Shown here in pieces: positions 50,104 to 61,337 of a stretch of DNA of 64,000 bases. The notes beneath the pieces were generated by a model. The model was given only the letters and a program-made list of their open reading frames with translations. It was not told the DNA's origin and ran no database searches. The stretch's first letter is position 1. Every line of letters starts with the position of its first letter. A program made the translations under genes and the position numbers. The DNA is taken from assembly GCA_033675265.1 (NCBI GenBank), contig JAUJYZ010000745.1, forward strand, positions 417,501 to 481,500. Reading direction: 5' to 3'. The stretch is from Actinostola sp. cb2023. Its lineage: Eukaryota > Cnidaria > Anthozoa > Actiniaria > Actinostolidae.

Positions 50104-50198
50104 AATAAAACATGAGTGTTCTATCACTTTTAGTTATAACACTCATGCATAAACATGAGTGTTATAACTAAAAGTGATAGAACACTCATGTTTCATTA
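50104..50198. repeat. 95-bp hairpin with six-base loop
   Basis: TAATAAAACATGAGTGTTCT..GTTATAACACTCATG, loop CATAAA, then the inverse with one mismatch. Weaker pairing (TAGAACTG/CAGTTCTA) extends on both sides. Confidence 0.85.
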
Positions 50199-50269
50199 AG
50201 CGCAGTTCTAGAACGGGACTACCTGAAACGTTTTGTACAGGCCTGTATCGCAAAGGTCTAAGCGCAGTT

Positions 50270-50870
50270 TTAGTATCGCACCCTCTCACTGGTCGACATG
50301 GAGATCACAAAAGCGTTTCTGAAATACGCTTTCTTTTTAGTACATGGATAGTACATTAACTTTTTGTGCGACACTGTCCGACTTTATACTAGCACCTACC
50401 TTCATTTACCGATTATCTGATCTACTATTAAGCGCCCCCCTCAAATAAGCGCTTCCCATCTATTAAGCGGGCCCCGAGCCCTTAATGGAGCCGTTTTGTA
50501 CTAAGCGCCCCCTCGAATAAGCGCCCCCTCGAATAAGCGCACCCTCTAATAAGCGCACCCTCTAATTGAAGTTGGCATGGAGATCTGAAATAGCGTTTCT
50601 GAAATACTGCTTTCTTGTCTAATTACGACAGTATTGTACATTAACTTTTGTATCCAAGAGACACATACTACCTACTTTTTACTAGTATACCTTAATTTCA
50701 GCGATTATCTGACATACCATTGTGTTACATTTCATATTGGCTTCGTTTCTCCGTACTAAGTTGATAATAAAGTTTACGAAATACGAGAGAATCCGAGAGT
50801 TTGGTTTAGGGAATTAAATAAGCGCCTCTCTCATTAAGCGCCCCTCTTCTAACAAGCGCGACACATGCCA
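50270..50870. mobile_element. AAGCGCCCC-repeat element truncating the CHAT exon
   Basis: Two direct copies of a segment beginning GCACCCTCT and containing CATGGAGATC, AGCGTTTCTGAAATAC, TACATTAACTTT and CGATTATCTGA (about 50278-50425 and 50560-50715) are separated by AATAAGCGCCCCCTCGAATAAGCGC-type tandem blocks, 16 bp each. Similar AAGCGCCTCTCTCATTAAGC blocks end at GCGCGACACATGCC, exactly where CHAT homology on the minus strand stops. Confidence 0.6.
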
Positions 50871-53800
50871 ACTACTCCTTCTGCTCGGATTTCACCACGA
50901 CCACTGTGACAGCAGCCTAACACCACTAACTTTGCACGCACTTGAGCATTCTGGACGTCAGCCATGGTCAGCATGTAATCTTCTTCGTCAGGGATCTTCG
51001 TTGTGGCTCTTACTTCAGGAGAAGGAGCCAAGACGATGGTAGCTTTTGATAGAATACCATGTGCAGCAATATGAACAACTGACACTCCTTGTTGGAGCTT
51101 TTCCAATACGGCTTCTTTCGTTGCTCCATCGCCAATCAACGGACGAACACCAAGTTCCTTGGCGATCGCCTTTGCCTCTTCCCGTGCACCTCCCAGAGGC
51201 GTAATGAACTTTTCACGACCATTCAGTATTACTCTTCCAACTGAAGGATCACCAATGATCAAGGCACCGGTCTTGTAATGGAAGTTGTCTGGGCTTTCCT
51301 TGACCAAAACATGCAGCGACTGAAGTGAAGGTGCAAGTCTGATACGTTTGGTTTCTGACAAATAGCGCCCTGTGTCGGGGTCCTGTAGGGCAGCAAATGG
51401 TACTTTGTTTATGGGACCATCAGGAATGAACACAACCTCGTCTTGGTCCAACACGCAATTTCCGATTAACATCTTGTGTAAGGTCATCAAGAAATTAGAC
51501 GTTCCACTTTCATCCTCCTCCTCCAAATCCTCTTCATAAATGTTGCGCCTGGACTTTTCTGGTGTAAGGAATCTAATGAAGTCTTCATTAATCCAGTTCC
51601 CAGTCCGTACTTTATCCGTGTCAAGGATCTGTAGTGGATTTTCCGTCTCTGGGTCCTGTAGAGCAGCACTATTGATGGGACCATCACCAGCATTGTTGGC
51701 AATGCCAACTTCGTTCATCAACTCACTTGTCGTAGCTCCTTTGATGTTGTACAGAACTTGCAAAACATTGTCTGTATACGTAGCATTTGCCTCACTGTTT
51801 CCTGGGAGATGGTCAGTGTCCGCGTCTTGTGGGGCAACACTATTGAGAGGACCATCGGGATCGTTGACAGTGCCATCTTCATTCATCATGTCACTCGACT
51901 TTGTTCCTTTGAGTAACATGTTGTACAGATCTTGCAAAACAGTGCCTGTAACATTTGTCTCGCTGTTTCCTGGAAGATGGTCAGTGTCCTGTGGGGTAGC
52001 ATTATCGGCGGGGCCATTACGATCGCTGGCAGTGCCACCTTCATTCATCAAATTATTTGTCATAGCTCCTTTGATTGCCATGCTATGCAGAGCTTGCAAA
52101 ATATTACCTATGTCATTTTCATGACTCTTTTCTAGTAGTTTCAGCTCCTGTAAGGAAGCAGAACTGTTGAGGTTTTCTGGTGGGTTCCCTCCAACATCGA
52201 GGTCCATTCCATAACACTGTGCAACGTTCATTTCTTCAAGCTGGGTAGTCTGTGCCGCGATGAGTTCTTGGTTACGACTGGTTAAGTCTGCTCGAGTGTT
52301 CTCAGTATTTTGTTCAGTCTCCAAAGACCTGTCCTCACACTTGGCTACTTGGCGGACGTTCATATTGTCAAACGCTGCATCTATACATTGCAGAATGTTT
52401 GCTTCTGAAAAATGAAACACCTGCACGTTTTTGCTGACAATAAATGTTACAAATCTATTACACACGAAAGAGTAATACAACATAGAAGAACTGCTGCTTG
52501 AGAGAAGAGATTCCACATCAGCGTACTGCATACTTTTGTCTGTGACTACTTGAGTCATTCTATAGTTTGACATCAAAATATCTTTCAGCACTCGACCACG
52601 ACATTGATCTAAAGTTAAAAGGGCCTCCGCATTTCGCTGGTATACAAGAAGGATGATTGAGAGCATCTGAAAACAACGAATGTGTTTGTCAATAATCGAT
52701 AACTTGAACTTGTCAAAGCCACCAAGAGACCCATAGATGGTATCAAAGCACTGTATTGCTTCTCTGAAATACTTTTCCGCTGATAGAAACTGCAGGTTTG
52801 AAAGATATAGATCTGCAAGGTGATAATAGAAATTAAACAAGACTTCTTTGTTCGTGCATGTGTTGGTGTAAGGCAAGGCTTCTTCACAATGCTCTAACGC
52901 CTTGTCGTCCTGATTCATATCTAATGAATAGGTATCCGCAATCGCAGTGCTCAGTTTTATTTTCTCATCACTACCTGTGGCTAACTCCCTCACCTTCTCA
53001 TAACATTCGATGAGCTTCTCGTACTGGTGTGTGGAATCATAGTGAAAGAGAAGTTCAGCCAACTCGCGCAGTTTATCTGCAAGGGTACGTTTTTCTGTCT
53101 TCGTCACTTTCAAACCACCGATGATAAGATGATCATTAGTTTGAGATTCGGATGCGTCGATGTCACGTTTGAAATCATGTAAAACATCACCGCTCGTTCC
53201 CACAGACATGTGCACCAAGGCTAATACTTGTTTGAGCTTCTCTTTGATGTCCGCGTCATTGAGTTCTTCAGACATTTTCAGACCTTCATTTCCGTGCACG
53301 TAAGCATCCCCAAGATGATTCCAATGATAATAGGCTGTTGCCAGTAGAAAGTGTGCCTTCATTTCATCACGTCTGGCACCAAACTCCCTTGCAATTTCCA
53401 GACATTTTATAGCACAATGAATGCCATTATCAGCAAGATCAGAGTGTTCATTTGTGACAACAGAATGATCACCTTTACTTACATCTGGCATCATGACATT
53501 GATTTGAGAGGATGCTTGTCTTTCACTATCTTCTAGCATCTGGCTGCTCTTACTAGCTTGATTGGACTTACTCATCTCCAGGTACGTCTCTCCTAGAAGC
53601 AAGTACGCCTTCAGTTCGTACTCTCTGTCACCAAGTTCCTTTGCCAGGTCGGTACACTCCTTACCGTACGTAAGAGCATTATCGTATTGATCAATTTCCA
53701 TATATATATCTGCAAGACGGAGATATTCCATCATTGCTTGATTTCTATCACCAATTTCCTTTTCAAAGTCAATATTCTTCTTTATGCAGACAATTACATC

Positions 53801-56800
53801 TTCGTATCGATTCATTAAAGAATATGCCGTACCTAGTAAGTTATATCCCAAGTTTTCGCTTTCCGCATCATCACATTCTTTTGCCTGGTCGATGAACATC
53901 TTAAAGTGCGTAACAGCAGCATCGTATTGATTCGTTCTCAGATGTTCTATTCCCACAAATATCAGGTCCAATTCGCCTTGACTTTCATCAAGTTCCTTTG
54001 CCATGTCGAATAAATGCAAAGAGCACGTTACAGCATCATCGATTTGATTCGTTTCCATTAATGCATTTCTTAGATGTCCGTAAGCCAGAAGTTCGTGTTC
54101 TCTGTCGTTATGTTCCTGTGCCAAGTCAATACTCTTCTTAAAGTACATTACAGCATTGTCGTATTGATACATTTCGTGGTACGCCTTTCCTAGAATAAAA
54201 TACGTCTTCATTTCGATTTCGTTGTGGTTAAGTTCCTTTGCCAGGTCGATACACTTTTTACTGTAGATATTAACAGCATCATCATATTGTTTCCTTATAA
54301 GGTACGCCTTTCCTAGACAGAGATACGCTGACATTTCGTCTTCTTTGTCACCAAGAACCTGTGCCAGGTCGATACACTTTTTACTGTAGATATTAACAGC
54401 ATCATCGTATTGTTCCATTTCCAGGTACGCCTTTCCTAGACAGAGATACGCTGACATTTCGTCTTCTTTGTTACCAAGTTCCTTTGCCAGGTCAATGCAA
54501 TTCTTACAGTAGGTAACAGCATCATCGTATTGTTCCATTTCCAGGTACGCCTTTCCTAGATAGAGATACGCTGACATTTCGTCTTCTTTGTTACCAAGTT
54601 CCTTTGCCAGGTCAATGCAATTCTTACAGTAGGTAACAGCGTCATCGTATTGTTCCATTTCCAGCCTTTCCTAAACAGTAGTTACGCCTTTTTACTAGAT
54701 AGAGATACGCTGACATTTCGCCTTCTTTTTGTTACCAAGTTCCTTTGCCAGGTCAATGCAATTCTTACAGTAGGTAACAGCATCATCGTATTGTTCCATT
54801 TCCAGGTACGCCTTTCCTAAACAGAGATACGCTGACATTTCGCCTTCTTTGTTACCAAGTTCCTTTGCCAGGTCAATGCAATTCTTACAGTAGGTAACAG
54901 CATCATCGTATTGTTCCATTTCCAGGTACGCCTTTCCTAAACAGAGATACGCTGACATTTCGTCTTCTTTGTTACCAAGTTCCTTTGCCAAGTCAATGCA
55001 ATTCTTACAGTAGGTAACAGCATCATCGTATTGTTCCATTTCCAGGTACGCCTTTCCTAAACAGAGATACGCTGACATTTCGTCTTCTTTGTTACCAAGT
55101 TCCTTTGCCAAGTCAATGCAATTCTTACAGTAGGTAACAGCGTCATCGTATTCTTTTCCATTTCCAGATACGCCTTCCTAAACAGAGACACGATACGCTG
55201 ACATTTCGTCTTCTTTGTTACCAAGTTCCTTTGCCAGGTCAATGCAATTCTTACAGTAGGTAACAGCATCATCGTATTGTTCCATTTCCAGGTACGCCTT
55301 TCCTAAACAGAGATACGCTGACATTTCGCCTTCTTTGTTACCAAGTTCCTTTGCCAGGTCAATGCAATTCTTACAGTAGGTAACAGCATCATCGTATTGT
55401 TCCATTTCCAGGTACGCCTTTACTAAATAGAGATACGCTGACATTTCGCCTTCTTTGTTACCAAGTTCCTTTGCCAGGTCAATGCAATTCTTACAGTAGG
55501 TAACAGCATCATCGTATTGTTCCATTTCCAGGTACGCCTTTCCTAAACAGAGACACGCTGACATTTCGTCTTCTTTGTTACCAAGTTCCTTTGCCAGGTC
55601 AATGCAATTCTTACAGTAGGTAACAGCATCATCGTATTGTTCCATTTCCAGGTACGCCTTTCCTAAACAGAGACACGCTGACATTTCGTCTTCTTTGTTA
55701 CCAAGTTCCTTTGCCAGGTCAATGCAATTCTTGCAGTAGGTAACAGCATCATCGTATTGTTCCATTTCCAGGTACGCCTTTCCTAAACAGAGATACGCTG
55801 ACATTTCGCCTTCTTTGTTACCAAGTTCCTTTGCCAGGTCAATGCAATTCTTACAGTAGGTAACAGCATCATCGTATTGTTCCATTTCCAGGTACGCCTT
55901 TCCTAAACAGAGATACGCTGACATTTCGTCTTCTTTGTTACCAAGTTCCTTTGCCAGGTCAATGCAATTCTTACAGTAGGTAACAGCATCATCGTATTGT
56001 TCCATTTCCAGGTACGCCTTTCCTAAACAGAGACACGCTGACATTTCGTCTTCTTTGTTACCAAGTTCCTTTGCCAGGTCAATGCAATTCTTGCAGTAGG
56101 TAACAGCATCATCGTATTGTTCCATTTCCAGGTACGCCTTTCCTAAACAGAGATACGCTGACATTTCGCCTTCTTTTGTTACCAAGTTCCTTTGCCAGGT
56201 CAATGCAATTCTTACAGTAGGTAACAGCATCATCGTATTGTTCCATTTCCAGGTACGCCTTTCCTAAACAGAGATACGCTGACATTTCGTCTTCTTTGTT
56301 ACCAAGTTCCTTTGCCAGGCCAATGCAATTCTTACAGTAGGTAACAGCGTCATCGTATTTTTTCTCTTCCAGATACGCCTTTCCCAGTCGAAGATACTCT
56401 TTCATATCTCGGTGTCGATCCATCATTTGTAAAGCACGATTTCCCTGATTTTCTTGTTGACTGCTACCAAGTTCCTTTGCCAGTTCAACATGCTTTCTAT
56501 AGACTGTAACAGCATCGTCGTATTGACTCATGCTTAGGTAGGCATATCCTAGGCAGAAACACGCTTCCATTGCGCGTTGGGTGTCGCTAAGTTCCTCTGC
56601 CAGGTCTATACCTTTCATAAGGTGATCAACTGAAGAATCGTATCGACGCATTATTGTCGCGTACGCATTTCCCAGAGCTAGATGCGCCAGCATTTCGTGT
56701 TGCTTGTCGCCCAGTTCCTTTGCCAGGTCGGCACTCTTCATTCTGTAGGTAACAGCGAGATTGTGTTGATACATTTCTTGGTACGTGGATCCCAGACAAC

Positions 56801-57350
56801 CGTACAGCCACATTTCCATTGTACTGTCTCTAAGTTCCTTTGCCAGGTCGATACTCTTCATAAAGTACGTTACAGCATCGTCGTGTTGATGCATTTCGTG
56901 GTACGCATTTGCTAAGTCACTATACGCCTTCAGTTCGTGTTCTCTGTCATTAAGTTCCTTTGCCAGGTCGATACTTTTCCTAAAGTACGTTACAGCATCG
57001 TCGTGTTGATGCATCTCCTGGTACGCATTTGCTAAGTCACTATACGCCTTCAGTTCGTGTTCTCTGTCACTAAGTTCCTTTGCCAGGTCGATACTCTTCA
57101 TAAAGTACGTTACAGCATCGTCGTGTTGATGCATTTCGTGGTACGCATTTGCTAAGTCACTATACGCCTTCAGTTCGTGTTCTCTGTCATTAAGTTCCTT
57201 TGCCAGGTCGATACTTTTCCTAAAGTACGTTACAGCATCGTCGTGTTGATGCATTTCGTGGTACGAATTTCCTATACGAAAATATTCTGTCATTTCCTGA
57301 TGTCTGACTTTGTCTACTGGCTCGTGTTTGGTGTTTAGGCAATTTCCCAT
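50849..57350 (-). CDS. TPR-CHAT protein (TTC28-like family), interrupted and truncated
   Basis: An in-frame TAA lies just upstream of the ATG at 57350. The N-terminus MGNCLNTKHE fits N-myristoylation (Gly2) with a palmitoylatable Cys4. About 40-residue TPR units (DDAVTYxxKxIDLAKELxxxxxExxAYxxLGxAYxEMxQ) follow over most of the length. A short Ser/Asn/Asp-rich linker with three related copies leads to a CHAT domain (caspase-like): DGPINKVPFAALQD, HIAAHG with the catalytic His, and VVLGCCHSGRGEIRAEG with the catalytic Cys. Then homology ends abruptly (VVGMCRAC, stop at 50849), losing the last part of CHAT. Frame breaks occur at about 56174 (one extra T), 55150-55195 and 54660-54740. Relatives act as scaffolds or proteases in stress and immune pathways. 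A natural pseudogene or assembly error in the array is possible. Confidence 0.8.
51440..52140 (-). repeat. three degenerate copies of a pre-CHAT module
   Basis: On the minus strand, segments with LHSM..IKGAMTNNLMNEGGT, LYNMLLKGTKSSDMMNEDGT and LYNIKGATTSELMNEVG each run into a D/N-GP(I/L/A)N-type block with PQD or LQD. They resemble the true CHAT start LMTLHKMLIGN..DGPINKVPFAALQD at about 51390-51500. This looks like stepwise tandem duplication of the CHAT N-terminal segment, about 50 codons each. Confidence 0.65.
54418..56360 (-). repeat. about 16 nearly identical 120-bp TPR-coding units
   Basis: The sequence has an exact 120-bp period (CCATTTCCAGGTACGCCTTT recurs at that spacing from about 54417 to 56244), with only scattered substitutions such as C/T in ACGCCTTTCCTAAACAGAGA. 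Each unit encodes one 40-residue TPR. Flanking TPR units (53300-54400 and 56400-57300) are diverged. A second group of four similar units (HDDAVTYF..) lies at 56830-57290. Confidence 0.95.
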
Positions 57351-57359
57351 TTTCAGCTG

Positions 57360-58020
57360 TTACTTGGTATTCTGTCTACAGCGTACTGTGGCATAACATC
57401 ACAGAAAGATCTTAGTCAAAGAAACCATTCCATAGTTTTTATTGGCGTCAATAAATGAAACATCTTTCTGTCACTAAAATATAAGAAAACAATTTTAAAT
57501 AAAATCAAAATTGCTCGAGAAATACTAACTTATCAAAGTATTTATTTGTGATTATACTGACCAAAATATGAAAACATCAATTCACTCAAAAATGAAGGTA
57601 ACTTATAACATAGCATTGATATAACGCGCGTTCACGTCATCGGCATAGCGCGCGCTCTGAAATCAATTGCAAAATAAAATTGCTTTATTTGAATTTGCAG
57701 TGATTATGTTATCCAATTTAAAAACCTTAACGTTTACAGTCAACGGTTATTCACTACTCGAATTCTGATTGGATTATTAAATATCATTAAATATATTAAA
57801 TATCATAAAATATTATTATTATTTTGACTTATATTGAAGATGGTTTGAATAAACCGAAAACGTTCGTCAATTATTGTCTCTACCATTTGTCCATATTTAC
57901 AATCATTATTATTATTATTAAATAGGTTTTTTATTAACATTATACACTTTAATTACATAAGTCTATTACATTAGATCTTTTTATAGGTAAACAAACCGAT
58001 GTATAGTTCAACACTCTACA
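57360..58020. other. 5' flank of the TPR-CHAT gene
   Basis: AT-rich, with small ATT microsatellites at 57808-57825 and 57904-57920. The promoter should lie here but no core element could be assigned. Confidence 0.4.
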
Positions 58021-58025
58021 AGGCA

Positions 58026-58860
58026 CCGATAAGTAATGGTAATAGAACTGAGTGGAGTGCAATTTGGACTGAAATCATACGAGTGATTACAAAATTGCAC
58101 GACCGCGTAGCGGGAGTGCAATTTGTTATCACGAGTATGATTTCAGACCAAAATTGCACGACACGAAGTTCAATTACCTATTAATCATATTCATTTTGAA
58201 ATCTTTTCAAATACACTCGTTATATTTAGGTGGTAAGTTGCAATAATAAGAATAATTTTGATGCCTAAAATACAACTCTTTCATTCTAAATTACAAATTA
58301 CTTTTTATGAAGAATCGTTTGAATTTAATAAAATTAGAGTTTCTGTGCGAAAATAAAAAAAATAAAAAAATTGGTGCAATTAATGATCCAAAATAGTGCA
58401 ATTAATGATTTAATCATATTCATTTTGAAATCACTAGTAAATCCTGCAATCTGATTGGCTAAAAATGGTGCGATTAAATCATTAATTGCACTATTTTGGA
58501 TCATTAATTGCACCAATTTTTTTATTTTTTTATTTTCGCACAGAAACTCTAATTTTATTAAATTCAAACGATTCTTCATAAAAAGTAATTTGTAATTTAG
58601 AATGAAAGAGTTGTATTTCAGGCATCAAAATTATTCTTATTATTGCAACTTACCACCTAAATATAACGAGTGTATTTGAAAAGATTTCAAAATGAATATG
58701 ATTAATAGGTAATTGAACTTCGTGTCGTGCAATTTTGGTCTGAAATCATACTCGTGATAACAAATTGCACTCCCGCTACGCGGTCGTGCAATTTTGTAAT
58801 CACTCGTATGATTTCAGACCAAATTGCACTCCACTCAGTTCTATTACCATTACTAATCGC
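58026..58860. mobile_element. 835-bp fold-back element with about 390-bp arms
   Basis: The left arm 58026-58415 is matched almost perfectly by the inverse of 58472-58860 (for example CACGACCGCGTAGCGGGAGT at about 58099 and its inverse at about 58771). The 56-base loop is itself inverted once more just outside the right end (58861-58920, AGCCAATCAGATTGCAGGAT). ORFs of 61-81 codons are arm translations. Confidence 0.92.
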
Positions 58861-58929
58861 ACCATTTTTAGCCAATCAGATTGCAGGATTTACTAGTGAT
58901 TTCAAAATGAATATGATTAATTAAGTTAT

Positions 58930-59720
58930 TGTTGTTGTTGTTGTTGTATTAAACAATTGGCCCTCCTTATATAGACAAGCTCTACGGTACAGCGTAAAAA
59001 AAAACCATTGAGGGAAATAATAACCACGGAAACCACAAAAATACGAAATACTGCAGTATCCAATATATAAAATAGTTACCCTGATTCGAAACCTTTAGTG
59101 ATTGATCCAGAAAGTGAGCAATTTTCGCATCTCAGGGCATTGTAAACATTGGTGACGCTACTGATCATTCAAGTCACACAACACTATACTAACGTATACA
59201 GTGCTTTCGCTTCAACTGAACGCTTGGAATATATTTTCTTTCTTATCTTCAAAATAAGCTTTCTTATGCACAACACATGTTCTTGTGCACAAAATAAGGG
59301 AATCCACCAACTAGGGACTTAATTTATCGCGGGGTTTGATCAGGTTTGTTACTGAAGTCACACAAGAGTGCTTTCGCTTCCATGAGTACTCAAATAACCG
59401 CTTGGGAAAATTAACCTCTACACTTGCTTTGCCGCGATCACTGCTAATAACAACCCAATCTCCCAAAGCTCGCTTAAACTCTGTCGTGTAGACACTGCCT
59501 AAAGAAAAAGCCTTTTCTCTGAATTTTTGAAAAGATATGTAGTAAATCGAATCACAGACTCTGTTGTTGGTTAATCACGTAAATCGAGGTAAATATTGTC
59601 CTCACGATATCAAGTATTTTTAAACATATATAATGTAAAAGCGATTGTTTCTTGAGCGGTTAACCTTAGTTTTCTGATTTGTACCTTGGTAAAGCGCTCA
59701 AGTGTAAACACGGCATTAGA
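58930..59720. other. AT-rich intergenic DNA
   Basis: A GTT trinucleotide run (58927-58946) and no recognised exon. Confidence 0.4.
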
Positions 59721-59774
59721 AGCGAAACGACCTGATAACCTTCAGTTAACTGAAGGTTATCAGGTCGTTTCGCT
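59721..59774. repeat. perfect 54-bp palindrome, no loop
   Basis: AGCGAAACGACCTGATAACC..TTCAGTT followed directly by its exact inverse; centre at 59747/59748. Confidence 0.92.
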
Positions 59775-59840
59775 TAAAAGCTTTTAAACTGGTAAAGTGA
59801 GGCAGATTGTAAGCGAGCAGTAATCCTGCAGGAGTAGATC

Positions 59841-59906
59841 TAGCCTGCGTAGCCCGGCGCTGGGGAGAAAAACCTTTTTCTCCCCAGCGCCGGGCTACGC
59901 AGGCTA
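59841..59906. mobile_element. perfect hairpin, TAGCCTGCG ends, 8-bp target duplication
   Basis: TAGCCTGCGTAGCCCGGCGC and on to GGGGAGAAAAA (32 bases), loop CC, then the exact inverse. AGTAGATC directly precedes the left end and recurs after one base beyond the right end. Same end sequence as 30691-30799 and the same insertion signature as 22735-22850. Confidence 0.9.
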
Positions 59907-60146
59907 TAGTAGATCATATCCGAAAATATCGCGGCACACTGAGTATTAAACTGAAACCTATTGCGTTGATGAAATAATAATTTACAAAACAATTCCATTG
60001 AACTTCGCTGCGTACCGTACCTTGAACGTAATTTCACATCGTGGAACATTTTGCATAGTTGACCAAACAGACCAATATAATGAGTTATTTCAAATATCGC
60101 TGAAAAGACGGTCCAAGCCACAGGGAGTTCTAACTTGATATCTGTG

Positions 60147-60640
60147 CATGAGCTGTAGGATACATTGAATTTGAGTTCAAGGGTCAATTGTAGATCGTGT
60201 ATTTATAAAACAATAAACGGCAAATTTTACCGTCAGTTTTATTGTCCTTTGTCAACTGTATTTCTCTTCCCGAAGCCTCGAAACTCCAACAAATAGACAC
60301 TCTGTGCCTTGTACTGACTCATAACAAGGCCCAGTGCTTTGCCTACCCATTCGCAGGCTCGGTTCCTAGCCTGTGAATGGGTAGGCAAAGCACTGGGCCT
60401 TGTTATGAGTCAGTACAGGTACCGTACGTTACTAGTCGTTGGAGTTTCAAGTTAGGCATTACAGAGCATCTATTTATTGCACAGAGTATCTATTTGTTGG
60501 AGTTTCGAGGCTTCGGGAAGAGAAATACAGTTGACAAAGGACAATAAAACTGACGGTAAAATTTGCCGTTTATTGTTTTATAAATACACGATCTACAATT
60601 GACCCTTGAACTCAAATTCAATGTATCCTACAGCTCATGA
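60147..60640. mobile_element. fold-back element with about 160-bp arms
   Basis: CATGAGCTGTAGGATACATT..AAAACTGACGG..CAACAAATAGAC..CTCTGTGC is inverted at 60479-60640. A separate hairpin (60310-60417) occupies the spacer. Confidence 0.9.
60310..60417. mobile_element. hairpin nested in the loop of a larger fold-back
   Basis: TGTACTGACTCATAACAAGG..CCCATTCGCAGGCT, loop CGGTTCCT, then AGCCTGTGAATGGGTAGGCA..TGAGTCAGTACA. One internal mismatch (C/T). Confidence 0.9.
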
Positions 60641-60784
60641 TCTGTGAACATTAACTGATAGTCTGGAAACTTCATTAACATTATGTGACGTCATGACTTC
60701 AGTTTCGGTTCAGAGGTCGGAAAGAATGTGACCGAGGGAGAATGGTAATAAAAGATCTCGAACCGAAATCGGTCGCGTTCACTC

Positions 60785-60905
60785 GAAAAAAAACGCGCTT
60801 TTTTTTAACCTTGGAAATTCATTGAAAATGTCCAAATAAGGAGAACTGAATTAAATTCCTTTCAAATAAAGATAATTTCCAAGGCTTGAACAGCGCGTTT
60901 TTTCC
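60785..60905. mobile_element. inverted repeat with AAAACGCGC ends
   Basis: GAAAAAAAACGCGCTTTTTT..CCTTGGAAATT is imperfectly inverted at ATTTCCAAGGCTTGAACAGCGCG..TTTTTTC. A related AAACGTGCAC..CTTGGAAATTCATGG sequence at 39553-39585 may be a distant relative. Confidence 0.65.
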
Positions 60906-60923
60906 CCAGTGGCTTGTAAGAGC

Positions 60924-61337
60924 AAAATGAGGGTTTATCACAAATCGAATTTCTAGAGAAAACTCATCAAAATCAAATCAATTGAACTCAAAGTCAAAAG
61001 GAGACATAGGTCAAAAAAATGATTATCATACCTGGAAAGAGCTCGTTGAAATGAGTAAAAATGTGAAGTTTGGAAAAGATCACAAATTGCGAAGATATGA
61101 ATTTTCAAAAATCGAAATTTTGTATGAAAACCTTTGTTGGAGGCAAGAGTTGCCTACCAGCGTAAATTTCCAAAGGTTTTCATACAAAATTTCGATTTTT
61201 GAAAATTCATATTTTCGCAATTTGTGAAGCGATCTTTTCCAAACTTCACATTTTTACTAATTTCAACGAGCTCTTTCCAGCTATGATAATCATGATTTTG
61301 TCCCATGAGTTTTGAAATTACATGATAAACCCTCATT
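60924..61337. mobile_element. fold-back element, about 165-bp arms
   Basis: AAATGAGGGTTTATCA at the left is inverted at the right end. The inner region (CTGGAAAGAGCTCGTTGAAA..TTTCGATTTT..ACAAAATTTCG) is matched inverted at 61165-61285, with a loop near 61140-61165. Two ORFs of 81-99 codons are arm translations. Confidence 0.85.

Noticed and set aside
58334..58579. 81-codon ORF crossing the loop of the 58-kb fold-back
   Set aside because: Arm translation whose inverse counterpart appears in the other arm; AT-rich and motif-free.
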